Source: Cordia subcordata
Lineage: Eukaryota > Streptophyta > Magnoliopsida > Boraginales > Cordiaceae
Direction of reading: 5' to 3'
NCBI GenBank assembly: GCA_028554755.1
Contig: JAPTOF010000005.1
Span: 5,837,501-5,901,500 of the forward strand
Length of the DNA stretch: 64,000 nt
Position 1 is the first letter of the stretch, and the number at the start of each line of letters is the position of its first letter. The notes beneath the pieces are model-generated. The model saw only the letters and a program-made list of their open reading frames with translations, searched no databases and was not told the DNA's origin. This document shows positions 1-11,489 of this stretch, in pieces. The position numbers were made by a program, and so were the translations under genes.

Positions 1-397
1 ATTTGTAGATCTGAGATTTTTGAGCTACTGATGGGAGAAAATAATATGATTGCTGTATATCCAGCTTTTTGAAAATTAAAATAGAATTTAGCAGCAAAAA
101 ATATGTTGGTTTGGGCTTTTATGCTCACAGCTTCCCGAACGATAGCATATTACTGCACAACTTATCTTGAAATTTTTGCGTATAATTCATAACATTCAAA
201 TCAACATGTTGGACTAGAAGTTACATGCCTAGAGCTGTTGAATGCCGATTTCTTCTAGTACACCTGGTTTTTCAAGCGCAGACTCTAAATTATACTTGTG
301 AATCAAAGATTGCCCGTCTATAGTTTCTGAAATTGTTCGGGGTGATAATCTTTGGGACATTATAATGTTTACTTGTGCCGTTCCTTACTGGTTGCAG

Positions 398-664
398 TAC
401 ATTCCAAAAAACATGGACGAAAGGTATAATGTCAAATTTAAGCCAGAAATGATGTTATGCAGTAACCTGGGGAGGTGGCCGGTATTAATCCAGCAGCGAA
501 AAGATGGTCGCCTGGCTTTTGGCGGGGGGTGGATGGCATTTTGGAAAAAGAACAAACTGAGTGTTGGCGATAGATGCAAGTTTATGTTTGACACCAAAGG
601 AAGTGGAAAAGTAGAGGTTCAAGTTCTTCCTAGTGCCACCCGTAAGAGACTGCGACGAAGTTGA
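398..664 (+). CDS. B3 DNA-binding domain, 3'-terminal exon of a REM-like protein (partial)
   Basis: The exon reads from a likely splice acceptor (TTGCAG ending at 397) through a B3-type fold to a TGA at 662-664. The residues start YIPKNMDERYNVKF, continue with a WPV strand and a GGGWMAFWKKNKLSVGD stretch, and end with FMFDTKG. That order is typical of B3 domains of the REM (reproductive meristem) group, plant nuclear DNA-binding proteins. The tail is basic (RKRLRRS). I see no upstream B3 exon between 1 and 397, so the rest of the gene lies to the left of the window or this is a gene fragment. An in-frame ATG at 365 gives a 99-residue reading, but the residues before 398 do not look like B3, so the acceptor is the better boundary. 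The family is fairly sure; whether the gene works cannot be judged here. Confidence 0.65.
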   Translation, partial: YIPKNMDERYNVKFKPEMMLCSNLGRWPVLIQQRKDGRLAFGGGWMAFWKKNKLSVGDRCKFMFDTKGSGKVEVQVLPSATRKRLRRS

Positions 665-2994
665 TGATGCAAATGCCGGTAATTTCTCTCTGACTGTTCG
701 AGGACGGTAACTTGGCTACTCTAGAAGATGATCTTTATGTGCTTACCAGTTACCTGACCATGATACAAGTAAAATGTTTGACAAGTAGGTTGTTGAGAGG
801 CCATATTCAAGATTATATAGAGCATAATGGCTATCTTTTAATAGTGTAGTTCTTGTACATCCAAAACAGAATGAAATCCAAGTGACTTTGATCAGACACC
901 TAAATCTTGATTCAACAAGGTTTTGATTTTTTTGATTTTTTTAATTTTCCAGTTACACGTTCCATTTGTTTTCTAACATGTTTCTCAACAGGATCATTGT
1001 GTTTGGGGTTCCCTCATCTATGATTTTTAAGGTCAAATCTTTCATCAAAGTTCCCTAAATACCCTTTACAACAGTGCTGCTGCTGATACTGCTGCATCTT
1101 CATGGAGGGAATATAAATGTTTTCTTCAAATGTTTAAGTCTATTCTCATTTCTCAATAAGATCACTTATAGGTGGAGAAGCATCCATCTCAATAACACTT
1201 CTCGACTCTTCTTGCAAAATCAGCAGTGTATCATTTCATTCCACCCAAAGTCAATGTATAACATCGATAGTTACAAGTCTGTACTTGGTCCATACATACT
1301 ATGCTTGAAACTTATTCAAGGATAGATATGATATTCGACTCTATATAAATTTTCAAAATCCTAATCGTATATGGGAACTCCCTACCAGCGATCTTCAGGT
1401 AAACATCATCTGGAATCCTGTGAATTAACCATCTGATCGGTCAGTCTTCACTTCCCCATTACACAGCCAGCCGTTGCTCATTCAGATGTCGCCAACAAGG
1501 CTTTTTCCAGTCCAGTATCTTGTCTCACAGGCCTTTCCTCTCAGACACCTCATTGCCTGCATATACAGATCCCATAACATCTTCTACCTGCCTCTTGAGG
1601 GCTGCAACCCTTCCGAGTATGCTTGGCTAATTGCAGAAGAACTCCATTTGAAGGAAAGAAATCGAAGCAAGAAAGCATGGTCTGATGCCATGATTTGGAA
1701 GCAGTAGAATTTAGAAAGATTACAGTTTCTTTTCCCTCTATATTTCTGTTTCGGGTCAGGGTATGAGGGGGAATAAGGGATTATGTTGGATTGCATTATA
1801 CTCCGGAACAAAAAAATGATATGCCAGCGATTTTCTAAGATCACACTCTTCTTGCTGCCATCATGAAGCAACACTAGTCAAAGAAGTACAGACAATCACA
1901 TCACTGGGAACAAAGGCGGAAAAGAACTCTTGCCATGTCCTGCGACTTGATAAATAAAATGAGGTGATGACAACCTGAAGGAAAAGTTGTTGACAAGAGA
2001 GTAATGCATTTTACAAGCATCGGCATGACTGAATATGAGAATAGGAAACATTTAATGGTACAGGTCTCCATAGCTTCTAGCAAAACCAGCAAAGAAACCA
2101 AGTTCAGCTGGCAAAAAATCAATAAATAACAGAAGTGCAGCATCATACATCCACTTACCTTTCGTCAATCAATTCCATCATGTCTGACTTCTGTGATATT
2201 GTTGATACTTTATGTGTGTCCCTGCAACAAAAGCAATCATCAATAGCCAGAAACAAACAACCAAACAGGTATAAGCAGGCGAAAGAACAGAATAAAAAGC
2301 AATAAGCAGGATGAATCAGAAAATGCAAGACAGTACATATCCTGATCCTATCGTATGCAAATCATTTACGGGTATGGGACAACCCTTTTTATTTCCATAT
2401 ATCTTCGGCGAAGAGTTATATGCAAAATAATAAAGTTTGAAGCTTTTATGATCAAACATCAGGCTTTCAAGATTCCATCCTTCCTGCTCCTTTAGAACAG
2501 TTTTAAGGATATTAATCTGCAGTGGTCAGTTATTTTATTATTGGAGGGCTGAGCTATATTTAGAACTCGACGTTTTTTGCTGCCTTGGACAGTAAGACAA
2601 AATCGTCTGACCATTTCACTGACATAATTGGATAGAGTTAGGCCTGCAAATAAGCAACTGAAATATCTGCCTTTAACTCTACAATGGCTCTATAGCCGGC
2701 GCAGCATCAAAAGAGAACTCTGAATTTTCCAAATAATCGATTTATTACCAAGAAGATGTTACAGGAAAAAGGCAAGGTTGCTTTTTGTTTTGTTTGTTCG
2801 TTTTTTCCTTCCTCTTCTTTTTTGGGAGGAGAAAGAAGGATAGATCAATGAATGTGAGAACCACCATAAGAACTATCTTTATCAGAAATCTCAAGAAAAC
2901 AAAAACAACGAAAAATTACCTTTTACTTACAAGATTTTTGTTCCTCCTGCTTGTCACATAATGATTAGAGGCTTTCCATCTGTAGGGACATTTC
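665..2994. other. Intergenic stretch downstream of B3 exon; possible unrecognised minus-strand exons
   Basis: No recognisable gene. On the minus strand, roughly 2517-2338 is an open stretch of about 60 codons preceded by an acceptor-like CACTGCAG. A second short open stretch at 2222-2158 is bounded by GTTGCAG and a GTAAG donor. Their phases do not join cleanly and I recognise no family, so they are not called as a gene. The rest is ordinary AT-rich sequence. Confidence 0.4.
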
Positions 2995-5900
2995 TCAAGA
3001 GACTAGCTCATAATCAACCACTATGCAGGAAATATGAGCAATGTTGGGCCAGTATTCTCCTCTCTCTCTTTCTAGAAATGGTTTCAACAATGGACATTTC
3101 ACCACGTTCAGTTGAGAAAGGGAGGCGGGCAGGCCCTCTTTCGGCAATGACAAGAGCTTGGGGCATCCAAAGAGTATGAGAGTTTCAAGAGAGGTGAGGC
3201 GAAGAAGACCATTTTGATTCAGTGTCTTCAAAGTCGTATGATTGTAAATATCAAGAATTCTAAGAGAGGAAGGCAGCAGCCACTCATCTGGAAATGACTC
3301 CTCATAAACATCACTAATTAAGAATCTCCTCAGAGCAGGAAGTCTCTGCAAACCCCAATGCTTTCAGTTGGTTATGAGCTTTTTGCATAAGATGATATGA
3401 AGGGTTTCCAGGCTAGAGGGCAAACCCCCTTCTGGGACAGACTCAAGTTCTGGACATTCTACCATGTACAATTCTCGAAGAGAAGAATAAAGAGAATGCA
3501 TTTCTTCTGGCAGTGACTTGAGCTTAATGCAACCAAAGACCCAAAGAATCTCTAGATTTGGAGCTGGTAATCCTCCTTTTGGAAAGGACACAAGATTAAT
3601 GCAGTCCCAGATTTCTAGTCGATGCAATTTAAAGTTTTGAATCCCACAAGGTACTTGAAACATTTTGAGACTCTCACACTTGTGAATGCCAAGGGTCAGA
3701 AGTCTGGGAAACAAGCCTAGTGAAATTTCATCGAAAGAATCAGCAACATTTTGTACTCGCAAATTCTCAAGCGAAATATAGCAGCCATCACTATTCTCAC
3801 CTGTGGACAACTTAAATTTCGTACAGTTTGCAATATCAAGTACTTTTGTACTAGATGGAACTAGAATGGGTAGTGACACAAGTGATGGGCAGTCTTCAAG
3901 AATCATTATGTTCACATGTGTCATTACATTTGGAAATGATACGAGGCTGTGACATCTTTGGATGGTTAACTCTTCTAGTCCTAATCTGAAGAGCACTTTT
4001 GGTAACTCCCTCAAGTTAGGCATATCTGAAATCCTAAGAAATTGCAAAGAAGAGAGGTGAGAGTGCACACCAACTTGGTTGTCAACAGGATGATTGATCC
4101 AATCATCAGGAAATTCCAGCCTTGGGCATCCAGATATCTCAAATGTTTTCAAACACGAAAGCTGGGACGGTAATTCTCCAGTCAGTTTTGGGCAATCTTT
4201 TATGTAGAGCTCTTCAAGACAAGAGAAACTTACATTTCCTGAAGTATCCCATTCCTCCCACTCAGGCATTTGCTCGATTCTTAAAGTGACAAGAGACTGG
4301 AAGGGTTTAACTAAAGTACTATCTCCATAGAATTCTTGACCAACCTTTGTAATTCTATCAAGTCTGTTAATGAAGAGAGCTCTCAGAGACAACAAATACC
4401 CCAGTCCTGTTAAGAAAAAGCAATTCCTGCAGTTTGTTAGATGCAAGGATACTATGTTACAAAATGAATAATTTCCAAGCCAATCTGGAAACCTTGTACC
4501 ACCATAGCCATCAATTGTAAGACTCTTTAAGTTGGTGTGAGGTTGTAGCTTGTCGAGTATGTCCCTAGCAATTTGTGAGTCATCAGTATTTCCAGTCCAT
4601 TGCAAAACTAGATCTTGAAGGTGGATCTTTTGCCTAAGCTTTGCCTCGAGTGCCTCATTGCAACTTAAAACATTTTGCAACTCCATAATTTTAAGGTGCC
4701 CATACAGCTGAAGCTTCCCAAGTTCCTCTATCTTTCGACCAGGAGAACTTTCTACAACAAAGCAACTTAGAGTTTGTAGACTTTTCAATCTACTCATGTG
4801 ACTTGGCATTTTTCTCAACTCAGTTCCTCTAAGATCAAGGTGACGTAAGTTGACAAGTTTCGTGATGTCCTCTGGCAACTCCTGAAAATGCTCACACTGT
4901 ATCAACAACAATGTTTGAAGATTATTTAGGCTAGATATAGCATCTGGTAGCTGCTTGATGCAAGTCCAAGAAAGGTTCATGTAGCGTAGATGCTTTAAGT
5001 TGCAAATTGACTCAGGCAACTCTTTGACATCATAACCACACAATGATAGCAACCTTAAGTATCTAAGTCGAGGAATTATATCTAATGCAAACTTCTTGGT
5101 TAGCATGTGTGAACCTCCTTCTGGATTTACTGGAAAAAATGTCCTTAAGCTCTTCACCTGAGCAAGGAATTTAAATTTGTCAGATGCATCATAATATTCG
5201 GGCATGTATGAGAAATATCGTACTTCACCAGGAATTTCACCATGTTGATAATCCTCAAACCTAACACAAAATTTTCCACACACATTTCGAGCTAGATCAT
5301 TGATCAGGTCATGCATTAGATACTTATCATCACTTGCTCTCTGAAAGAAAGATCTGGACCTCAGTTCATCGAAATATTCAACACCCACAGCTTCAATTGT
5401 TTTATCATTTCGAATCGGATGTTGCACAAGGTCATTAGCCATCCAAAATAGAACTAGATCTTCCTTACGAAATTGATAACTTTTGGGAAGTACAGCACAA
5501 AAGGCAAAGCAGTGCTTTAGATGTGGAGGAAGATGATGGTAACTTAGTCTCAATATTGGTAAGACATCATTTGGTTTGTTCTCTGAAATCCAAAATTCAC
5601 TTCTCAAAATATCATCCCACTCCTTGACCTCTGTTTTAGATCGCTATAAACCCCCAAGAGTCTTCACGGCCAAGGGCAATCCCTTGCACTTCTTCACTAT
5701 TTCTTTACCAATGATCTCAAATTCCGGAGATGCCAAATAACGACAATTATCAAATAAATGCCTCTTCAACAAAGACCAGCAGTCCTCATCAGAAATAGGC
5801 TCCAAACGATGAATCGGCTTATTCTGCATCATCAATGCAATGTTTTCATTGCGTGTTGTCACGATAATCTTGCTTCCCTGCTTTCCATATGTAAGAGGAG

Positions 5901-6792
5901 CCTTTAAGTTGTCCCAATCATTGTAGTTGTCATTCCAAACATCATCAAGGACAATTAGAAATCTCTTTTCTGCCAGGCTCTCTTTTAGCTTAATTTGAAG
6001 CATATTGAAGTCATCTTTGTCTTCAGAATCCAAACAAGTAATCTCCCCGACCAAAGTTTTCGTTATTTTGAAAGCATCATACTTCTCAGACACACAAACC
6101 CACGCTCTTGCATCGAAACGTTTCCTCACCCTCTCATCACCATAAGCTATTTGAGCTAGTGTTGTCTTGCCTACCCCACACATTCCAACTACGGGAATCA
6201 CATCCACATTATTTCCATTAGCCTCGTTAGACAACACCATCTGAATCAGCTTTACTTTTTCAACATCCCTGCCATAAATTTCCGATTCATTAACCAATGA
6301 AGTTGATGGCAGTCTATATGAGTTTCCTTTCTTTGTAACAGCCCTCTCCAATCCAAGCACATTAATTTGCGACACAAAATATTCCAAAGTATTAACAACA
6401 TCCTCTATTTTAGGAATTATCCCTTTCAAGAATTCAGCAGAGACAAGTGTACAGGGATCACGTACCGTGTCAGTCGCGGTTCTCTCTCCATCTTCAACCT
6501 CCACTCGCAAAATTTCAGTGTTGATCTCGTCCACCAAGTCCTCTGCATCAAACACCGAGTCATAAAGATAATTAAGCCAGTCCTTAACATTCCTATTTGT
6601 AGCTTGTTTGTCCTCTCCATCATCGAGCACGCATTGAATGGCTAACAATGTTGTCTTGAGCTTCCTGAGGAGCTGACGTTCACTCTTATGTCCCCTAAAC
6701 CAGTCGACGAACATGGGATTTGTCATGCGATCAAAAAGCACATTCAAAGCAGAAGAGAGTAATGCACCTCCGACTTCTAAACCCACTTCCAT
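2995..6792 (-). pseudogene. CC-NBS-LRR (RPP13-like 1 type) resistance gene with two in-frame stops
   Basis: Intracellular immune receptor of the CNL class. One reading frame runs from ATG at 6792 to TGA at 2995-2997 (1265 residues if the stops are ignored) with no frameshift. Order seen: Rx-N coiled coil with an FDAEDLVDEI (EDVID-like) motif at residues 81-90; P-loop GMCGVGKTT (203-211, Cys where Gly is usual); kinase-2 LIVLDDVW (279-286); RNBS-B GSKIIVTTR (306-314); GLPL (371-374); an RNBS-D-like CFAFC block; MHD at 493-495; then about 25 leucine-rich repeats. A TAG at 5644-5646 stops translation just after GLPL, where the family usually has Leu. A TGA at 3364-3366 stops it again near the end of the LRRs. 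As written, only a 382-residue CC-NB-ARC1 protein would be made. It is either a young pseudogene or a truncated NLR. The family call is certain. Confidence 0.92.
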
Positions 6793-7228
6793 GTCTAATT
6801 TTTTTCAGGGCTGCGAAGCGCGATGATCCCACAAAGTCAACCTTGTACTTTGTATGAAGTTCTCCAAACCTACGAACCGTGCGGGGAATACAACAAAAAC
6901 CACTCGTACGTAGGGACTCTCTGTAAGGCCAGCAACAATCAATTTGAATCTAATCTGCTCAATCAATAAGCCTCAATTTTCAAAACAAAATACGACATTA
7001 AAACCACAAGCTTGGCAGTCTTCTTCTTGTGGGACTCAAGCTCCAGTGAACCATAGAAAAAGTCAGCCACACTAACAATGCAATGATATTTGCAGTGGAC
7101 AGCATTTTCTCTTGGCCATTTCAGTAACCTTGCCTCGCCTGTTCAGCGCCTCCATTGTTGACTAGTCTGCTTGCTGAAGTAAATTAATTTCAACTAAAAA
7201 ATTATAAAAGGTAACCCCCACACACACC
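6793..7228. other. Upstream flank of the NLR gene
   Basis: This is the 5' region of the minus-strand NLR. No TATA box or conserved element can be assigned with confidence and no coding potential is seen. It ends in a short CA-rich stretch that serves as target site for the next element. Confidence 0.4.
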
Positions 7229-7675
7229 GGAAAAAATTTTTTTAACCTTATTTTTTTAAATATTTCTAAAATTAACCCAATTTTTAAGAAATTTGCAAAA
7301 ATAAATTTTTCGTACTTTCGAAATTCGAATTCGAACTTTGAAAGTTTGATTGTGTTGTTTTGCCCCAGTCCAAAAAAAAAAATTGACATTTACAATTTGG
7401 AACTTTGACAGTTCAGAATCGAACTCTCAAAGTTCGAAAGTTGGCTTCTCGAAAAAGCTATGCCAACTTTCAAACTTGGAGAGTTCGATTTCGAACTTCA
7501 AATTTCAAAATCATAAATGTTTTTTTTTTTAATGGGGTTAAAAAAAAACATAATTGAACTTTCGAAATTCGAATTCGAATTTCGAAAGTTCAAAAAATCT
7601 ATTTTTGCAATCTTCTTAAAAATTGGGTTAATTTTAAAAGTATTTAAAAAGACAGGGTTAAAAAAAAATTATCCC
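7229..7675. mobile_element. Foldback MITE, Mutator-like (9-bp target duplication)
   Basis: The two halves are inverted copies of each other. The left arm begins GGAAAAAATTTTTTTAACC and the reverse complement of the right arm begins GGGATAATTTTTTTTTAACC. Pairing runs almost to the centre, where GTTCGAAAGTTGGC faces GCCAACTTTCAAAC around 7434-7474. A 9-bp direct repeat ACACACACC flanks the element (7220-7228 and 7676-7684). It lies in a CA-rich stretch, so the duplication is suggestive rather than proof. The 447-bp length, near-complete palindrome and 9-bp duplication fit a non-autonomous Mutator-like foldback element. The mirrored short ORFs on opposite strands are a by-product of the palindrome. 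Confidence 0.7.
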
Positions 7676-8277
7676 ACACACACCACAATCAATCAGTTGA
7701 TAACTTTTAACGCAATAAATAAATAAATTAATATCTTCTCTACAAGTTAAGTTTTTAGATGAGTAATAACTCAATATAATATTAGAGCTTAAAAATCAAA
7801 TAGTTGCAGGTTTAAAATTCACCGTCACCCATTTAAAAGTATTAAATTGTCTACTTGTGAGCTTTGGACAAATTAGGAATGATATTCGAGGCTAAAAGAT
7901 AATTGAGCATTACGTTAAGATATTAAACATTAAGCTTACTTGTAAAACTTATCTTAACATGCTATCATTCTGTTGAAAGTGAGGAGGAAAGCAAGCAGTT
8001 GACATTGGAAGGAGGTCATCTGGATTGATTTTTTTTATAAAAAAAACGCTTGTCTCTAATTTTCTTTTCTAAAAGTGCTATATAGATTAAAGTTTCTACT
8101 TTTAAAAAAGTTAAAATTGAGGTTTGTTTTTTTTCTCTTTTTCTGATTTTTTCCAAAGTTTTGGACTCTTAATCTAGTAGTAAATTATACTTATGAATCA
8201 AAGATTGTCCATCTCGTAGTTTCTAAAATTGTTCAGGTGATAATCTGTCTATCGACAAATTTTTGAAAGAAATGAGT
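7676..8277. other. AT-rich intergenic; holds a copy of B3-flank sequence
   Basis: No gene. About 8173-8248 is a diverged copy of window positions 284-350 (shared ATTATACTTRTGAATCAAAG and a TGATAATCT end), the sequence just upstream of the B3 exon. This is either an old local duplication or a dispersed repeat present in both places. Confidence 0.5.
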
Positions 8278-8673
8278 GAGCTTGTTTGGTTAAACTTATA
8301 AGTTGGTCAAACCAAATAAGATTAAAAAAGAAGAAGAAGAAGAAGAGAGAATTTACATGTTTGGCAACATAGCTTATAACTGCTTTTCTATGGCTTATAA
8401 ACAAAAAAAAAAACAATTTGCCAGCTTTTCTGAAGGACTAATAAAGCTCATTGGTCTAACCAATGAAAAAATCAGTTTACCCTTAAAAAATACCACATTA
8501 ATTAATGATATGTCCTTTTTAATCATTCTAATTATCATTGCTACTTACAAGTACTCATTTATGAAACATGTCAGTAGCTTATAAGTACATATTATCCGAA
8601 CGCAACATAATTTGCTTGCTTATAAGCAGCTCATGCTTGTAAGTACTAAAAAAATAAGCTTACCCAAACAAGC
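8278..8673. mobile_element. MITE with GAGCTTGTTTGG terminal inverted repeats
   Basis: The left end reads GAGCTTGTTTGGTTAAACTT and the reverse complement of the right end reads GAGCTTGTTTGGGTAAGCTT. The first 12 bases are identical and most of the next 10 match. The element is 396 bp and AT-rich with no meaningful ORF. I could not find a convincing target-site duplication, so the superfamily (hAT or PIF/Harbinger) is undecided. Confidence 0.65.
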
Positions 8674-10029
8674 TCTAGATAAACCATCTTAGATATTAGT
8701 GTCTTAAAAACACAAAGTTATTAATAGTATTGATGTGGCAATAATGCGATTGGCAACTTGTTGTCCCATAAGAGGGTAAGTATATTGTTTTACCAAAAAA
8801 CTACTTAAAATACCTTTGAATTTAAGTAGCTTTTTTTTCAACTTTAAGTAGTTACGTCTTTAAATAAAAGCTATTGTTATAAAAATACATATTTACATAT
8901 TTGATTAAAGTCGATTGAAAAATAACTTATATTGTTAAAATATCTCTTATCTCTTGCAAGAAACGAGGTTGCCCTTTTTTCCTTTTATTTTTCCATTTTT
9001 TGTTTGAAACATTTTATTTTTTTCAGTATGTTCTTTTTCAATTTTTTCTTTGTCGTTTCCACTCTTTTAACCCTCTTTAATTTTGTTTTATTTATAAATT
9101 TGGTATTATCTCATATCTTAAGAAATACAATTTTTTGGTTATTATATTAAGTTGTTGATTTCATTTAGCTTTAAAATTTTACTTAGTCTCCAAAAAACGA
9201 GTCATCTTTTTCTTTTCTTTTTTTGTTTCAATTATTTACTCTTTATAATATTTTTGGTTTCAATTTTTGCCCATTTTTACTATTTTTGTCCTTTTCGTGT
9301 TACCTCATAGTTTTTTATTTCAAAATTTTTCTTTCCAATACTTTTTTTTGTTTTAATCTCCTTATACTTTTCAAAAAAAAAAACCATTGCAATTTTTATT
9401 GTTCTTTTGTTTTTCTATTCAATTCTTTTTGCCTTTTTTTAAAAAAAATTGAAAAAAAAAGTTTTTATAAAGGATGAAGAAATTGAAACAAAAACAAAAT
9501 ATAAGAAAGGAAAGAAAATTAAAATAAAAGAATGTATTAGAAAGGACAACAAATGAAATAAACAAATAGCATCCAACTTTGTGTTTTGAAGGCACTATGT
9601 TGGCAAAGTCAAGGCCAACAACTAAGTCTATATAGCAATAATCTGTCACATCAACCAATACCACATCAACATTGTTAAACTGAACCTAATGTCTTCAAGA
9701 TACTCAATTAATTAAGTGGTTATTTTCATCTTTAGTTTTCAAAAATTACTATTTTGGGATATAAATTTAAAAAGCTGGTTATTTAACTCATTAACTTAAC
9801 ATATAGGTCTCTCAAATTTATGCTTAATCCTAAACAAGTCCTTCAACAATTTTATAATCCGTTGAGAGGTCCATCCAATTAATGCCGTTGTAAAATCTAA
9901 TGGTCAATGCATTGACTTTGTTAAAAAAAAATTAAAGATATGATAGTTAGATTTACAATTGGCATTTAACCTTTATATCTGAGACTTTGCTTGACACCTT
10001 TTTACCTATTTAGAGCACCACAAGAAATA
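8674..10029. other. Low-complexity T-rich / A-rich intergenic DNA
   Basis: T-rich from about 8960 to 9440, then A-rich to about 9560. The reading frames here give only Phe/Leu-rich low-complexity peptides and are not genes. About 8791-8945 is a diverged relative of the MITE found at 56166 and 62233 (shared ACTTTAAGTARTTACGT and TAATATTGTTAAAATA-like stretches). Confidence 0.5.
8791..8945. repeat. Diverged fragment related to the MITE at 56166 and 62233
   Basis: Blocks in the same order as the internal part of the 510-bp Tourist-like element in the GDSL array: a poly-T run, ACTTTAAGTA, a GTTATAA-like block, then an ATATTGTTAAAATA end. No clean terminal repeats remain. Confidence 0.45.
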
Positions 10030-11480
10030 TAGATAAGGCATAAATATACTTTGATTCACCTCCATGTTTGAGGTTGTCCAATTTCTGTGTTGAATAGCAA
10101 TGCAACAAAGTCAGAACCAAAGTTTGAGTTGTGCTATTTCCTTGAGAATTCTAAGGGAACCAAACATAGGATCTTTTATGATCCCAAGAGCTGAAGATGC
10201 TTATTAATACCCATGCTAGGTACTTTGACAATGATCATATGATCTAGCAATCACCAAATTCTAAATTGTTCTAGAGAAGATCCGACAAGAATCTCTAGAT
10301 ACACTTGTGGTAACTGAGGAAGAAAGAGAGTAAAAAATTACACCTAGTACACGAAAACCTCATTATAGTGAAAGGATCCCTAGGCCACATGATAGATAAA
10401 ATAAGAGTCCTGTTAGACATCTTTTGAAGATCAAGTAACGGATGCCATTAGTCATGATGAGGTAGTTTACGAAATAGATGTTGACCGGTGACATAAGATA
10501 ATGGATTCAGAGTTAGAGTCTATATATTCTACTGAAACCTGGGATCTTGTAGTTACACCTGATAGGGTAAGACCTATAAGGTGTATATGGGTCTACAAAA
10601 GAAAAAGAGAAGTTGATGAAAATGAAACCTTTATAACGAGGTTGGTGGTGAAGGGTTACACTTAGAAGGAAATGATCAACTACGATGAAATCTTCTCACC
10701 AGTAGCCATGAGTAATCCTGCTAGAGTACTTCTACCCATCACTTGTCCTTATGACAACAAAATATGGCAGATGGATGTCAAGGCACCTTTTCTTAATGGA
10801 AAGCTTGACGAGATCGTCTATATAACAGAAGCAGATAGATGCATTGCTAAAAGACAAGAACATATGGTATGCAATCTTAAGTAGTTTATTTATGGATTTA
10901 AGCAAATGTCTTGGACATCTCTCGAATTTGATGATGTAATTAAATCTTATGACTTTGCCAAATTATTAATGAATCTTGCATGTACAACTAAAGTAATGGG
11001 AATGTTATAGCTTTCTTGGTTATCTATGTCGATGACGTCCTACTATTTGGAGAAGATGTAGGGATATTGTAATCTGTCAAGGTTTGGCTTTTTGCTCAAT
11101 TTTAATTAAAGAACTTAAGTGAAGCAAGTTATGTTCCAGGGGTCAAGCTTTTACAAAATCAAAACAACTAGGCGCTAGCTATGTGACAGGCTTCATATAT
11201 TAAGGAGAAGTTGGTCAAATTTAGCATACAAAACTCCAAGAAAAGTTACTTCCTTCTAGAAAGCATGAAGTGAGCTCCTTGTGCTTCATTAGTTAAAAGT
11301 CCCATGTATGCTATGCTATGTACCAGACTAGATATCTACTTTGCTGTAAGCATGGTTAATAGATATCAATCACACATTCGACTTACATATTCGATCATAT
11401 TTGTGTGGGAAATCGAGAAGACTTTCTCTGGATTTCCACACGCAGCATCAAGCTTTATAATTAAAAATCTTCAAGAATAT
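10030..11480 (+). mobile_element. Ty1/copia retrotransposon remnant (integrase C-end, RT, start of RNase H)
   Basis: Decayed pol of a copia element. The integrase C-terminal signature is near 10127-10187 (LCYFLENSKGTKHRIFYDP). The reverse transcriptase runs from about 10500, with WVYKRKRE, YDEIFSPVA, QMDVKAPFLNGKLDE and a YVDDVLLFGED catalytic block near 11020-11060. It is followed by AMLCTR-DIYFAVSMVNRYQSH, the usual entry to the RNase H part. Stops and frameshifts break it several times. It is related to the minus-strand copia remnant at 48440-51150. Confidence 0.85.
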
Positions 11481-11489
11481 AGGATAAGA

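Noticed and set aside
7162..7726. Two similar peptides encoded on opposite strands (7162-7389 minus and 7517-7726 plus)
   Set aside because: They are the two arms of one palindromic MITE, not genes.
8932..9664. Phe-rich open frames on both strands resembling membrane proteins
   Set aside because: Produced by poly-T and poly-A tracts. No start context or conserved pattern.
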